DNA from: DASZUK01 sp035547695
GTDB taxonomy: Bacteria > Actinomycetota > Acidimicrobiia > Acidimicrobiales > RAAP-2
Length of the DNA: 64,000 nucleotides
Assembly: GCA_035547695.1 (NCBI GenBank)
Contig: DASZUK010000018.1
Location: forward strand, 62,001 to 126,000
Reading direction: 5' to 3'
Shown piece by piece: positions 31,934 to 39,557 of the stretch; within the stretch, counting starts at the first letter, position 1, and every line of letters begins with the position of its first letter. The notes beneath the pieces were generated by a model. It made no database searches and had not been told where the DNA came from. It saw only the letters and a list, made by a program, of their open reading frames with translations. The translations under genes and the position numbers were made by a program.

Positions 31934-32533
31934 ATGGCCGTCCGGGTCCTGCTGATCGACAACTACGACTCCTTCGTCTACAACCTGGTGCAGGAGCTCG
32001 GCGAGCTCGGCGCCGACCCGGTGGTGTTCCGCAACGACGCCATCGACGTGGCCGGGATCCGGCGGGAGAAGCCGGACGCCGTCCTCATCTCCCCGGGGCC
32101 CGGCCGGCCGGAGGACGCCGGCGTCAGCATGGCGGTCGTCACCGAGCTGGCCGGCGAGCTCCCGATCCTCGGGGTGTGCCTCGGCCACCAGGTCATCGGG
32201 CAGGTGTTCGGCGGCACCGTGGTCCGGGCGCCGCGGCTCATGCACGGCAAGACCTCCGAGGTGCTCCACGACGGCACCGGCCTGTTCACCGGCCTGCCGC
32301 GGCCCTTCGTGGCCACCCGGTACCACTCCCTGGTGGTGGCGCCCGACTCGGTCCCCGACGTCCTGGAGGTGACCGCCACCACCAACGACGGGGTGATCAT
32401 GGGCCTGCGGCACCGGTCGATGCCGGTGGAGGGGGTGCAGTTCCACCCCGAGTCCATCCTGACCCCGTCGGGGCCGACCCTGTTGGGCAACTTCCTGAGC
32501 CGCGTCCGCACCGGCCAGCCCGCCGGCGGCTGA
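31934..32533 (+). CDS. pabA: Aminodeoxychorismate/anthranilate synthase glutaminase subunit
   Basis: A 199-residue class I glutamine amidotransferase. 'LLIDNYDSFVYNLVQELGE' is the TrpG/PabA start, the nucleophile is Cys in 'LGVCLGHQVIGQVFGG', and the His-Glu pair is in 'GVQFHPESILTP'. It releases ammonia from glutamine for folate (PabA) or tryptophan (TrpG) synthesis. Which of the two cannot be decided: no trpE/pabB is near. Its position beside crgA and pknB is the usual actinobacterial place for this gene. Confidence 0.88.
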   Translation: MAVRVLLIDNYDSFVYNLVQELGELGADPVVFRNDAIDVAGIRREKPDAVLISPGPGRPEDAGVSMAVVTELAGELPILGVCLGHQVIGQVFGGTVVRAPRLMHGKTSEVLHDGTGLFTGLPRPFVATRYHSLVVAPDSVPDVLEVTATTNDGVIMGLRHRSMPVEGVQFHPESILTPSGPTLLGNFLSRVRTGQPAGG

Positions 32534-32561
32534 GCCCCCGGCGGGGGTCTCGGACCGTCCC

Positions 32562-34547
32562 CTACGGGGCGGTCGTCGTGGTGGTGGACGACGTCGTGGT
32601 GGTGGTGGACGACGTCGTGGTGGTGGTGGTGGACGACGTCGTGGTGGTCGGCGGGGCGGTGTTGTTGCAGACTGTCAGCCGCACTGTGGCGCTGGTCTGG
32701 GCCGACGTCCCCCCGGTGGGGTTCTGGGCGACCACCTTGCCGTTTGTTGTCGGCTTGCAACTGCTGGTTGTGACGACGCTGACCTTGGTGAACCCGGTGG
32801 ACCGCAACGCTGTCTTGGCCGATGTGACCGGCTGGCCGACCACGCCGGGGACCACCGCCGTGCAGGGGCCGGTGGAGACGGTCAGGTTGACCTTTGTCTT
32901 CGGCTTCACCGTGGCCTTGGGCGCCGGGTTCTGGGCGGACACCAGGCCGGCGCCGTAGGTGTTGGAGCAGGCCGACGACACCGTGCCGACTGTGACCCCG
33001 GCGCTCACCAGGATCCCGGCGGCGACGGTCTGGGTCCGGCCGATCACTGTGGGCACCTGGACCGCGTTCTGCTCGGACACCGTCAGGACCACTTTGGACC
33101 CGGACTTGGCCTTGGTGCCGCCGGCCGGTGTCTGCTTGATGACGGTGTTGTTGGGCTTTGTGCTCTGCACCGGCTTCACTGTGACCTTGAAGCCCTTCTG
33201 CTGCAGTGTGGACGTGGCGGCGGTCACTGTCTTTGTCACCACGTTGGGCACTGTCACTGTGGCCTTGGGGCCGCTGCTCACCGTCAGTGTGACCGCGTCG
33301 CCCTTCTTCACCTGGGCACCGGCCGCCGGATCGGTCTGGATCACGGTGCCGGCCGCCTTCGGGTTGCTCTTCGTTGTGGTCTTGCCGATCACCAGCCCGT
33401 GGGACCGCAGTGTGCCCTCGGCCGCGGTCAACTGCTGGCCCACCACGTTGGGCATGGCGAAGTCGCCGTTCGACGTCAGGGCCCTGACCAGGAAGACCGC
33501 GATGACGGCCAGGACGACCAGGAGGACGACCAGGAGGACGACCAGCCGGCGGGTCCGCTTCCGGCGGCCCTCCTCGTCGGTGTCCACCTCCCGCCCGTAG
33601 GGGACGGCGCCGGCGGTCGGGACGGCCTGGGTGGCCGCCACCGCCCCGATCACCCCGGTGGTGCCGACCGCGTCCTGCCTCCGGGTAGCCGCGACGTCGT
33701 CCGCCGACACCGGCCGGCCTTCCTCGAACCGCAGCAGGTCCGACCGGAGGTCCTCGGCGGTCTGGTACCGCTGGTCCGGGGTCTTGGCCATGGCCTTGCC
33801 GATGACGGCCTCCAGGGCCGGCGGCACTGTGGGCCGCAGGTCCCGGAGCAGGGGCGGCAGGTCGCGGACGTGCTTGGAGGCCACCGACACCGGGGTCTCC
33901 CCCAGGAACGGCGGCCGGCCGGCCACCATCTCGAACAGCACCACCCCCAGCGAGTAGATGTCGCTGCGGGAGTCCACCCCGACGCCCTCGGCCTGCTCCG
34001 GGGAGAAGTAGGTCGCGGTGCCCATGACCGCCCCGGTCTGGGTCAGGCTCTCCTCGGTGTTCACGGCCCGGGCGATGCCGAAGTCGGTGACCTTGACCTG
34101 GCCGTCGTTGGTGATGAGGACGTTCCCGGGCTTCACGTCCCGGTGGACCACCCCGTGGCGGTGGGCGTAGGCCAGGGCGGCGGCCACGTGGGCGCCCACG
34201 TCCGCCGCCCGGCCGGCCGGCATCGGGCCGCCGTTGCGCAGCAGGGCCGACAGCGGCTGCCCGTCCACGAACTCCATCACGATGAAGTAGGTGCCGGCGT
34301 CCTCCCCCCAGTCGAACACCGGGACGATGTTGGGGTGGGACAGGTTGGCGGCCGCCTGGGCCTCACGGCGGAACCGCTCGACGAAGGCCCGGTCCACCGA
34401 CAGCTCCGGGAACAGCACCTTCAAGGCCACCGGCCGGTCCAGCAGCCGGTCGCGGGCCCGGTAGACCTGGGCCATCCCCCCCCTGGCGATCAGGTGCGTC
34501 AGCTCGTACCGGCCGGAGAAGACGCGCGGCGTCTGGACGGGTTCCAT
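32562..34547 (-). CDS. pknB: PASTA-domain serine/threonine kinase PknB
   Basis: A 661-residue receptor kinase. The kinase domain (13-270) shows VALKVLFPE (ATP Lys), HRDVKPGN (catalytic loop), TDFGIA (DFG) and TATYFSPEQA. A membrane helix is near 335-355 (LVVLLVVLLVVLAVIAVFLV), then four extracellular PASTA repeats (each around 'VPNVVG...A...L...G...V'), which in relatives bind muropeptides. The C-terminus is a Thr/Ser run (TTTTSSTTTT). PknB controls cell-wall synthesis and division, here with PstP and two FHA proteins from the same leftward operon. Downstream (left) the convergent pabA ends 28 bp away. Confidence 0.95.
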   Translation of the reverse strand: MEPVQTPRVFSGRYELTHLIARGGMAQVYRARDRLLDRPVALKVLFPELSVDRAFVERFRREAQAAANLSHPNIVPVFDWGEDAGTYFIVMEFVDGQPLSALLRNGGPMPAGRAADVGAHVAAALAYAHRHGVVHRDVKPGNVLITNDGQVKVTDFGIARAVNTEESLTQTGAVMGTATYFSPEQAEGVGVDSRSDIYSLGVVLFEMVAGRPPFLGETPVSVASKHVRDLPPLLRDLRPTVPPALEAVIGKAMAKTPDQRYQTAEDLRSDLLRFEEGRPVSADDVAATRRQDAVGTTGVIGAVAATQAVPTAGAVPYGREVDTDEEGRRKRTRRLVVLLVVLLVVLAVIAVFLVRALTSNGDFAMPNVVGQQLTAAEGTLRSHGLVIGKTTTKSNPKAAGTVIQTDPAAGAQVKKGDAVTLTVSSGPKATVTVPNVVTKTVTAATSTLQQKGFKVTVKPVQSTKPNNTVIKQTPAGGTKAKSGSKVVLTVSEQNAVQVPTVIGRTQTVAAGILVSAGVTVGTVSSACSNTYGAGLVSAQNPAPKATVKPKTKVNLTVSTGPCTAVVPGVVGQPVTSAKTALRSTGFTKVSVVTTSSCKPTTNGKVVAQNPTGGTSAQTSATVRLTVCNNTAPPTTTTSSTTTTTTSSTTTTTSSTTTTTAP

Positions 34548-34615
34548 TGGCGTCAGAGCCTAGGCCGCGGCCGTCGGCCGGTCGGGCGATCTCCGGGGGG
34601 TTGCGCGGCGCGCCC

Positions 34616-36415
34616 TCACGGCGCCGCGGATGTGGTCGGCGCCGCTGTGGCCACCGCCGCCACCGTCGTGGTGGTGGTTGTGCCCGCCGGCGCGGTGGTC
34701 GTCGTGGTGGTGGTCTCCGACGGCTGGGTGGTCGTGGTGGATGGTGCCGTGGTGGTCGGCGCCCCCGGCGCCGTGGTGGTGGTCGACCGGCTCTGGTCCG
34801 GCAACGGGGCCGTCGTGGTGGTGGAGGTCGACGTGGTGGTCGTGGTGGTCACCTCGCCGTTGGCCCGCTGCTGGGCCAGCACCCCTTCGATGATCTCCTT
34901 GAACACCGGCCCGGCGATCCCCGCCCCTGTGGTCGTCCGGGGCTGGTGGGGCACCAGCACCGCCACGGCGACGGTCGGGTTTGTGGCCGGGGCGAACCCG
35001 ATCATCCAGTCGTTGACTGTCGTCACGTGGGGGTAGCCGACCTGGGCGGTGCCGGTCTTGACGGCCACGTGGTCGTCCGGTGCGAAGCCGACCCCGTGGG
35101 CGGTGCCGTGCGGTGTGGTCACCACCTCCTGCATCAGTGTGTTGACCCTCTTGGCCGACGCCGCTGTGGCCGCCTGCTTGTAGGCCTTCGGCTTGTAGGT
35201 CTGCACCAGCCCGCCCTGGGAGCTCCGGATCTGGGCCATGACGTGGGGGGTCATCACCGTCCCTGTGTTGGCGATCCCCGCCGCCACCATGGCGTCCTGC
35301 AGCGCCGTGGCCGAGACTGTGCCCTGGCCGAAGGCGGCCAGCGGCACGCCGCCGGGACCCGGCCCGGTCTTCGCCCCCGGCTGCAGGCTGTCCACCGACG
35401 GGAACTTCGACGTCTCCACCGTGGATGTTGTGAGGTCGATGGGGGGCCGGGAGTTGAAGCCGAAGTCCTCGGCCTGCGCCGAGAGGACTGTGGGGCCCTC
35501 CTTGTAGCCCAGGGTGGCGTACCCGGGGTCGCAGGAGGTCGGCAGCATCTGTGTCATCTTCCCGCCGCAGGCCTTGCCGGTGGCCCCGCCGTGTGTCGAT
35601 GTGTCGTTGCAGATGTTCAGGTTTGTCGGCAGCTTGATCGCTGTGTCGGTGCACGTGACCATCGGGAATGTGAATGTGGCCAGTGTCGGCTTCAGGTGGT
35701 AGGCCGCGGTGCTGGTCACCACCTTGAAGGTGGACCCGGGCAGCTCCGGGTACCACGTCGCCAACGGCTGCAGCGGCTCGAAGCCCTCGGCGTCCTTCAC
35801 CTGGTCCGCCTCGCCGGCCGTCTTGTCCTTTGTCGGATCGGGATCGGCCAGCGCGTTGGGGTCGAAGCTGGGCGACGAGTACATGGCCAGCACCGCCCCG
35901 GTCCTCGGCTGGATCACCACGGCCGCGGCGTCCTTGTTCGGCCCCGGAAGGCCGGCCAGGGCGGTCTTCACCAACTGCTGCAGTGTCCGCTGGACCGTGA
36001 GCACCACGTCGTCCGGCGCCGGCGCCGGCGGGTTCAGGAGCTGCCCGAGGGTGGTGGCTGTCTGCTTGTGCGGGAGCAACTGTGTGTTGTACTCGTACTC
36101 CACGCCCCGGGTGCCGTAGTAGGCGGACGAGTAGCCGACGACCCCCGAGAACAGTGTCCCGGTCGGGTAGGTCCGGTAGTACTCCGCGGCGCCCGGCTCG
36201 GAGTGGGCGATCTTGATGGACCTCGCCAGGACGGCCCCTGTGGCCGCCCGGATGATGCCCCGGTGGTTGTCCTGCTGCTTGGCCAGGTTCCGCGGGTTTG
36301 TCTTGGCCGCGTTCAGGCTGGAGGCCTGCCGGACCTGGATGTTGACCAGTTGCAGCAGGACCAGGGTGAAGCAGACGATCAGGATCAGCCCCAGCCAGCG
36401 GATGCGCCGCCCCAT
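34616..36415 (-). CDS. pbpA: Class B penicillin-binding protein (PbpA-like transpeptidase)
   Basis: A 599-residue single-span transpeptidase. N-terminal helix 'WLGLILIVCFTLVLLQLVNI', short dimerisation region, and catalytic domain with SxxK as 'PGSTFKVV' and KTG as 'VKTGTAQVG'. The middle SxN-type motif appears as SCD in 'LPTSCDPGYATLG', with Asp instead of Asn. The last ~85 residues are almost only Thr/Ser/Pro/Ala. It cross-links peptidoglycan outside the membrane. It follows pstP by 25 bp and precedes pknB by 68 bp. In related genomes a rodA/ftsW gene lies directly before it; here none does. Confidence 0.92.
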   Translation of the reverse strand: MGRRIRWLGLILIVCFTLVLLQLVNIQVRQASSLNAAKTNPRNLAKQQDNHRGIIRAATGAVLARSIKIAHSEPGAAEYYRTYPTGTLFSGVVGYSSAYYGTRGVEYEYNTQLLPHKQTATTLGQLLNPPAPAPDDVVLTVQRTLQQLVKTALAGLPGPNKDAAAVVIQPRTGAVLAMYSSPSFDPNALADPDPTKDKTAGEADQVKDAEGFEPLQPLATWYPELPGSTFKVVTSTAAYHLKPTLATFTFPMVTCTDTAIKLPTNLNICNDTSTHGGATGKACGGKMTQMLPTSCDPGYATLGYKEGPTVLSAQAEDFGFNSRPPIDLTTSTVETSKFPSVDSLQPGAKTGPGPGGVPLAAFGQGTVSATALQDAMVAAGIANTGTVMTPHVMAQIRSSQGGLVQTYKPKAYKQAATAASAKRVNTLMQEVVTTPHGTAHGVGFAPDDHVAVKTGTAQVGYPHVTTVNDWMIGFAPATNPTVAVAVLVPHQPRTTTGAGIAGPVFKEIIEGVLAQQRANGEVTTTTTTSTSTTTTAPLPDQSRSTTTTAPGAPTTTAPSTTTTQPSETTTTTTTAPAGTTTTTTVAAVATAAPTTSAAP

Positions 36416-36440
36416 CAGCCGTTCCCCTCCGTCGCCGGCC

Positions 36441-38078
36441 TCACGGCAGCACGGTGGTGGTCACCCCGGCAGCGGTGCTGGTCGTGGTGCCGCCGCCGGG
36501 CACGGTGCCGGTCGTGCCGGTGCCCGGCAGGGTGGTGGTCGTGGAGGTGCTGGTCGTCGTCGTGGTCCCCGGCACCTCGCCGCGGCTGATCCGGCGCTGT
36601 GTCAGGTACTCCTGGTGCAGGTTGGCCACGTACCGCCGGGCCTTGGCCAGCGACGGCTCGTTCACGTCCGCGGCCAGGACCGGCAGCCGTGTCGGCAACA
36701 CCCCGGCGGTGGTCACCCTGGTCCGCTCCACCACCGTGGGCTTGAACCACAGCACCCCACCGGACCGGCCCTGGTAGATGACCAGGTGCTTGTCGTCCAC
36801 CGTCACGTACCAGTTGTCGGTGGCGTACCACCGGAGGACGGCGTAGGCGGCGGCCACCACCGCCAGGAGCAGCACCACGAAGAGGGCCACCCGGAACGTC
36901 AGCCGCCGGGGGATCCCGGCCCGCCGGCGGGCCTCCCGCCGCTCCAGCCGGCGCGACCGCCGGCTCGGCCCCTCCTCTTCGGCCTCCTCGTACGGCGGAC
37001 GCCCCATCCCCGGCACCACCCCGGTCAGCCGGTCGCCGGTCGCCGCCGTGCCCGATGGGAAGGCTCCGGCCCCCGCCGGACCCGTCCCTGCCGGAGCCGG
37101 CCCCGCCGGAGCCACCGCCGGCGTGACCACCGCACCCGTTGCCGCCGCGGCCGCGGTGGCCGCCGGGGACGTGGCGGTGGCTCTGGCTGTGGTCACGGTG
37201 GCTGTGGCCGTCGCGGCCGTCGCCGCGGTGGCTGTTGTCGCCGTCGTGGCCGTGGTCGCCGCCGCGGTGGCCGCCGGGGAGGTGGACGTGCCGGCGACCG
37301 CCGCCCCGGCCGTCCCCGGTCCGTCCCCGGCGGCGGCATCGGTGTCGGCCTCCTCGCCGACCAGGACGTCGACGACCAGGACGGTGACGTTGTCGTTGCC
37401 ACCGTGGTCGACGGCGGCCCGCACCAGGGTGCGGGCGGCCTCGGCCGGGTCGTGGACGGTGCCGAGGATGCCGGCGATCTGGTCGGGGGCGATCTCGTTG
37501 GTGAGGCCGTCGCTGCACAGCAGGATGCGGTCCCCGGCCCGGAGGCGGAGCTCCCACAGGTCGACGTCGACGTCGGCCGCCACGCCGAGGGCACGGGTCA
37601 GGATGTGGCGATGGGGGTGGACCGCCGCCTCGGCCTCGGTCAGCTCGCCGTGGCGCACCTTCTCCTCGGCCAGGCTGTGGTCGGCGGTGACCTGGTGGAT
37701 GCGGCCGGCCGAGAACACGTAGCCGCGGGAGTCGCCGACGTTGGCCAGGGCCACCACGTCCCGGCCGTCGGCGCCGGCGACCAGGGCCACCGCGGTCATG
37801 GTGGTCCCCATGCCGCGCAGGCCGCTGTCCGCCTGGCCGCGCCGCCACACCTCGATGTTGGCCGAAGCCACCGCCTGGCGGAGGCCGTCCACCGAGGGCT
37901 GCCGGGCGAAGGCGGCCCGCAGGGCGTCGACGGCGACCCGGGCGGCGACCTCGCCGCCGACGTGCCCCCCCATGCCGTCGGCCACGGCGAACAGGTTGGA
38001 CGCCTCCAGGGCCAGGTCCTGGTTGACGGTCCGGACCCGGCCCACGTCGGTGGCCGAGCCCGAACGGACCACGGTCAC
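36441..38078 (-). CDS. pstP: PP2C-type Ser/Thr phosphatase PstP
   Basis: A 545-residue membrane phosphatase whose GTG start overlaps the fhaB stop (GTGA). The PP2C domain (1-240) has the metal ligands 'VNQDLALEA', 'AVADGMGGHVGGEVA', 'LCSDGLTNEI' and 'GGNDNVTVLVV'. A long Ala/Thr-rich linker (~250-370) is followed by a membrane helix near 420 (VALFVVLLLAVVAAAYAVL), an extracellular domain of ~90 residues and a Thr/Gly/Pro tail. It reverses PknB phosphorylation. The linker is longer and more repetitive than in mycobacterial PstP. Confidence 0.93.
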   Translation of the reverse strand: MTVVRSGSATDVGRVRTVNQDLALEASNLFAVADGMGGHVGGEVAARVAVDALRAAFARQPSVDGLRQAVASANIEVWRRGQADSGLRGMGTTMTAVALVAGADGRDVVALANVGDSRGYVFSAGRIHQVTADHSLAEEKVRHGELTEAEAAVHPHRHILTRALGVAADVDVDLWELRLRAGDRILLCSDGLTNEIAPDQIAGILGTVHDPAEAARTLVRAAVDHGGNDNVTVLVVDVLVGEEADTDAAAGDGPGTAGAAVAGTSTSPAATAAATTATTATTATAATAATATATVTTARATATSPAATAAAAATGAVVTPAVAPAGPAPAGTGPAGAGAFPSGTAATGDRLTGVVPGMGRPPYEEAEEEGPSRRSRRLERREARRRAGIPRRLTFRVALFVVLLLAVVAAAYAVLRWYATDNWYVTVDDKHLVIYQGRSGGVLWFKPTVVERTRVTTAGVLPTRLPVLAADVNEPSLAKARRYVANLHQEYLTQRRISRGEVPGTTTTTSTSTTTTLPGTGTTGTVPGGGTTTSTAAGVTTTVLP

Positions 38079-38596
38079 CGGGTGACCTCGAAGACGGTGG
38101 CCCCCACCTGCAGCAGGTCCCCCTTGGCCAGCTTGGTGGGCTTGGCGATGCGCTCGGAGTTGACGAAGGTGCCGTTGGTGGAGCCGAGGTCCTCGACCCA
38201 GAGCTGCTCGCCGCGGCGGTACAGCCGGGAGTGCAGGGTGGAGCTGTAGACGTCGTAGCTGGTGGACACCCCGCAGCCGGGGGAACGGCCGATGGTCAGC
38301 TCGTCGTCCAGGTCGAAGGTCCGGCCGGCCTGGTGCTCGGGCTCCAGGATCTCCAGGAACAACTGCCGGCGGCGGCGCCTGGGCTGGTTGCCCTCGACGG
38401 CCCGGCGCTCCTCCCGGGCCGCCCGGCGGCGGTCGGCGCGGGTCTGCCGCGGGCCGGCCGGGCGCACCTCCACCCACACCGCCCGGACCACCCGGAGGAA
38501 GAACAGGAAGACCAGCACCACCACCAGCCACTGCAGCGGGCGGAGGATGGCGGAGTAGTTGGTGGCGACGAGCACCCCGACCGGTCCTGCGGTCAC
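38075..38596 (-). CDS. fhaB: FHA-domain protein FhaB (FipA-like)
   Basis: A 173-residue protein. An N-terminal membrane helix (LQWLVVVLVFLFFLRVV) and a basic linker precede the FHA domain: 'LTIGRSPGCGVSTSYDVYSS', 'HSRLYRR', 'LGSTNGTFVNSERI'. FHA domains bind phosphothreonine, here on PknB targets in division and wall synthesis. Its GTG start overlaps the fhaA stop and its stop overlaps the pstP start, giving tight coupling. Confidence 0.93.
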   Translation of the reverse strand: MTAGPVGVLVATNYSAILRPLQWLVVVLVFLFFLRVVRAVWVEVRPAGPRQTRADRRRAAREERRAVEGNQPRRRRRQLFLEILEPEHQAGRTFDLDDELTIGRSPGCGVSTSYDVYSSTLHSRLYRRGEQLWVEDLGSTNGTFVNSERIAKPTKLAKGDLLQVGATVFEVTR

Positions 38597-39249
38597 GACA
38601 GCTCGAAGACGAGGGTGGTGGACCCCACGGTGATCTCGTCGCCGCTGGCGAGCTGCTGCTCACGCACCGCGGTCCCGTTCACCTTGGTCCCGTTGGTGGA
38701 CCCGAGGTCGGTCACCACCACCGCGTCACCCACCCGCCGCAGCTCGGCGTGCCGGCGGCTGACGTTGGGGTCGCCGAGCACCACCGAGCACTCCGGGAGC
38801 CGGCCGATGACCACCGGGTCGGCACCGACGGTCAGGCGGTTGCCGTCGGGCAGCACCAGCTCGGCGTAGGCCACGCCCTCCGGTCCCTCCACCACCTCGG
38901 CGGTGATGGCGAACCGGCCCGGCCGCAGCCGGGTGCCCTCGTAGATCTGCACCTCCACCGGCCCGACGAAGGCGTAGCCCTCGATCCGGGCGTGCTCGCG
39001 GGCGGCGTCGGCCAGCTCCCGGGAGAGGGCGTCGATGAAGTTGGTGAACCGGTCCACGTCGGCCGTGGCCAGGGTGACCGAGAACGAATTGGGCGCGATG
39101 AGGCCGTGGACCCCCACCCGGCGGTGCAGGTCCATCTCGCGGGTCAGCTTCCGGCCGATCTCCACCGGCTGGAGGTTGCTACGGAAGGGTTTCGCCAACG
39201 TTCCCTCCACCAAGCGCTCGAGTCGCTCCTCGAACTGCTGGAGTCCCAT
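38593..39249 (-). CDS. fhaA: FHA-domain protein FhaA with DUF3662
   Basis: A 218-residue protein starting at ATG 39249. The N-terminal DUF3662 domain (FEERLERLVEGTLAKPFRS, PVEIGRKLTREMDLHR, NSFSVTLATADVDRF) is joined by a short linker to a C-terminal FHA domain (VIGRLPECSVVLGDPNVSRR, LGSTNGTKVNG). In mycobacteria FhaA is a PknB substrate that binds phosphorylated MviN/MurJ and regulates peptidoglycan synthesis. It is first in the fhaA-fhaB-pstP-pbpA-pknB operon. A TAGGAT at 39260-39265 is a candidate -10, leaving a very short leader. The linker is shorter than in mycobacteria. Confidence 0.93.
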   Translation of the reverse strand: MGLQQFEERLERLVEGTLAKPFRSNLQPVEIGRKLTREMDLHRRVGVHGLIAPNSFSVTLATADVDRFTNFIDALSRELADAAREHARIEGYAFVGPVEVQIYEGTRLRPGRFAITAEVVEGPEGVAYAELVLPDGNRLTVGADPVVIGRLPECSVVLGDPNVSRRHAELRRVGDAVVVTDLGSTNGTKVNGTAVREQQLASGDEITVGSTTLVFELS

Positions 39250-39341
39250 GGTCCGGACGATCCTACCGGCCGGTACCCGGCCCCGGAGGGGCATGGTCAG
39301 GTACCGCCGTCGCAGGTGAGTCGTAGGTGAGTAGCGGGTGA

Positions 39342-39360
39342 ACGGCCCGCGACGGGCCGT
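39342..39360. repeat. Hairpin between fhaA and tRNA-Leu
   Basis: ACGGCCCG-CGA-CGGGCCGT is an 8-bp perfect stem with a 3-nt loop, about 40 bp upstream of tRNA-Leu and 93 bp upstream of fhaA. It may insulate the divergent transcripts. TAACCT at 39384 is a candidate -10 for the tRNA. Confidence 0.4.
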
Positions 39361-39399
39361 ACTCCGCCCCATCCGCCGTCGGCTAACCTTGCAGGGCCC

Positions 39400-39483
39400 G
39401 GGCGAGTGGCGGAATAGGCAGACGCGCAGGATTCAGGTTCCTGTGTCCGAAAGGATGTGGGGGTTCAAGTCCCCCCTCGCCCA
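39400..39483 (+). tRNA. tRNA-Leu (anticodon CAG)
   Basis: Acceptor stem GGGCGAG pairs with CTCGCCC. The anticodon stem is CAGGA/TCCTG with loop TTCAGGT, giving anticodon CAG. There is a long variable arm, as expected for tRNA-Leu, and a T arm GGGGGTTCAAGTCCCCC. CCA is encoded at 39484-39486. Confidence 0.95.
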
Positions 39484-39490
39484 CCAGTAC

Positions 39491-39556
39491 CCCCCGTGGA
39501 CGAGGCCAACATCCTCCGTGGACGAGGCCGGCATCCCCCGTGGACGAGGATGGTGG
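39491..39556 (+). repeat. Three 22-bp tandem repeats after tRNA-Leu
   Basis: Three copies of a unit starting CCCCCGTGGACGAGG at 39491, 39513 and 39535; the third diverges after 16 bp. The last copy runs up to the antiporter start and contains alternative GTG codons (39540, 39558). Confidence 0.9.
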
Positions 39557-39557
39557 G

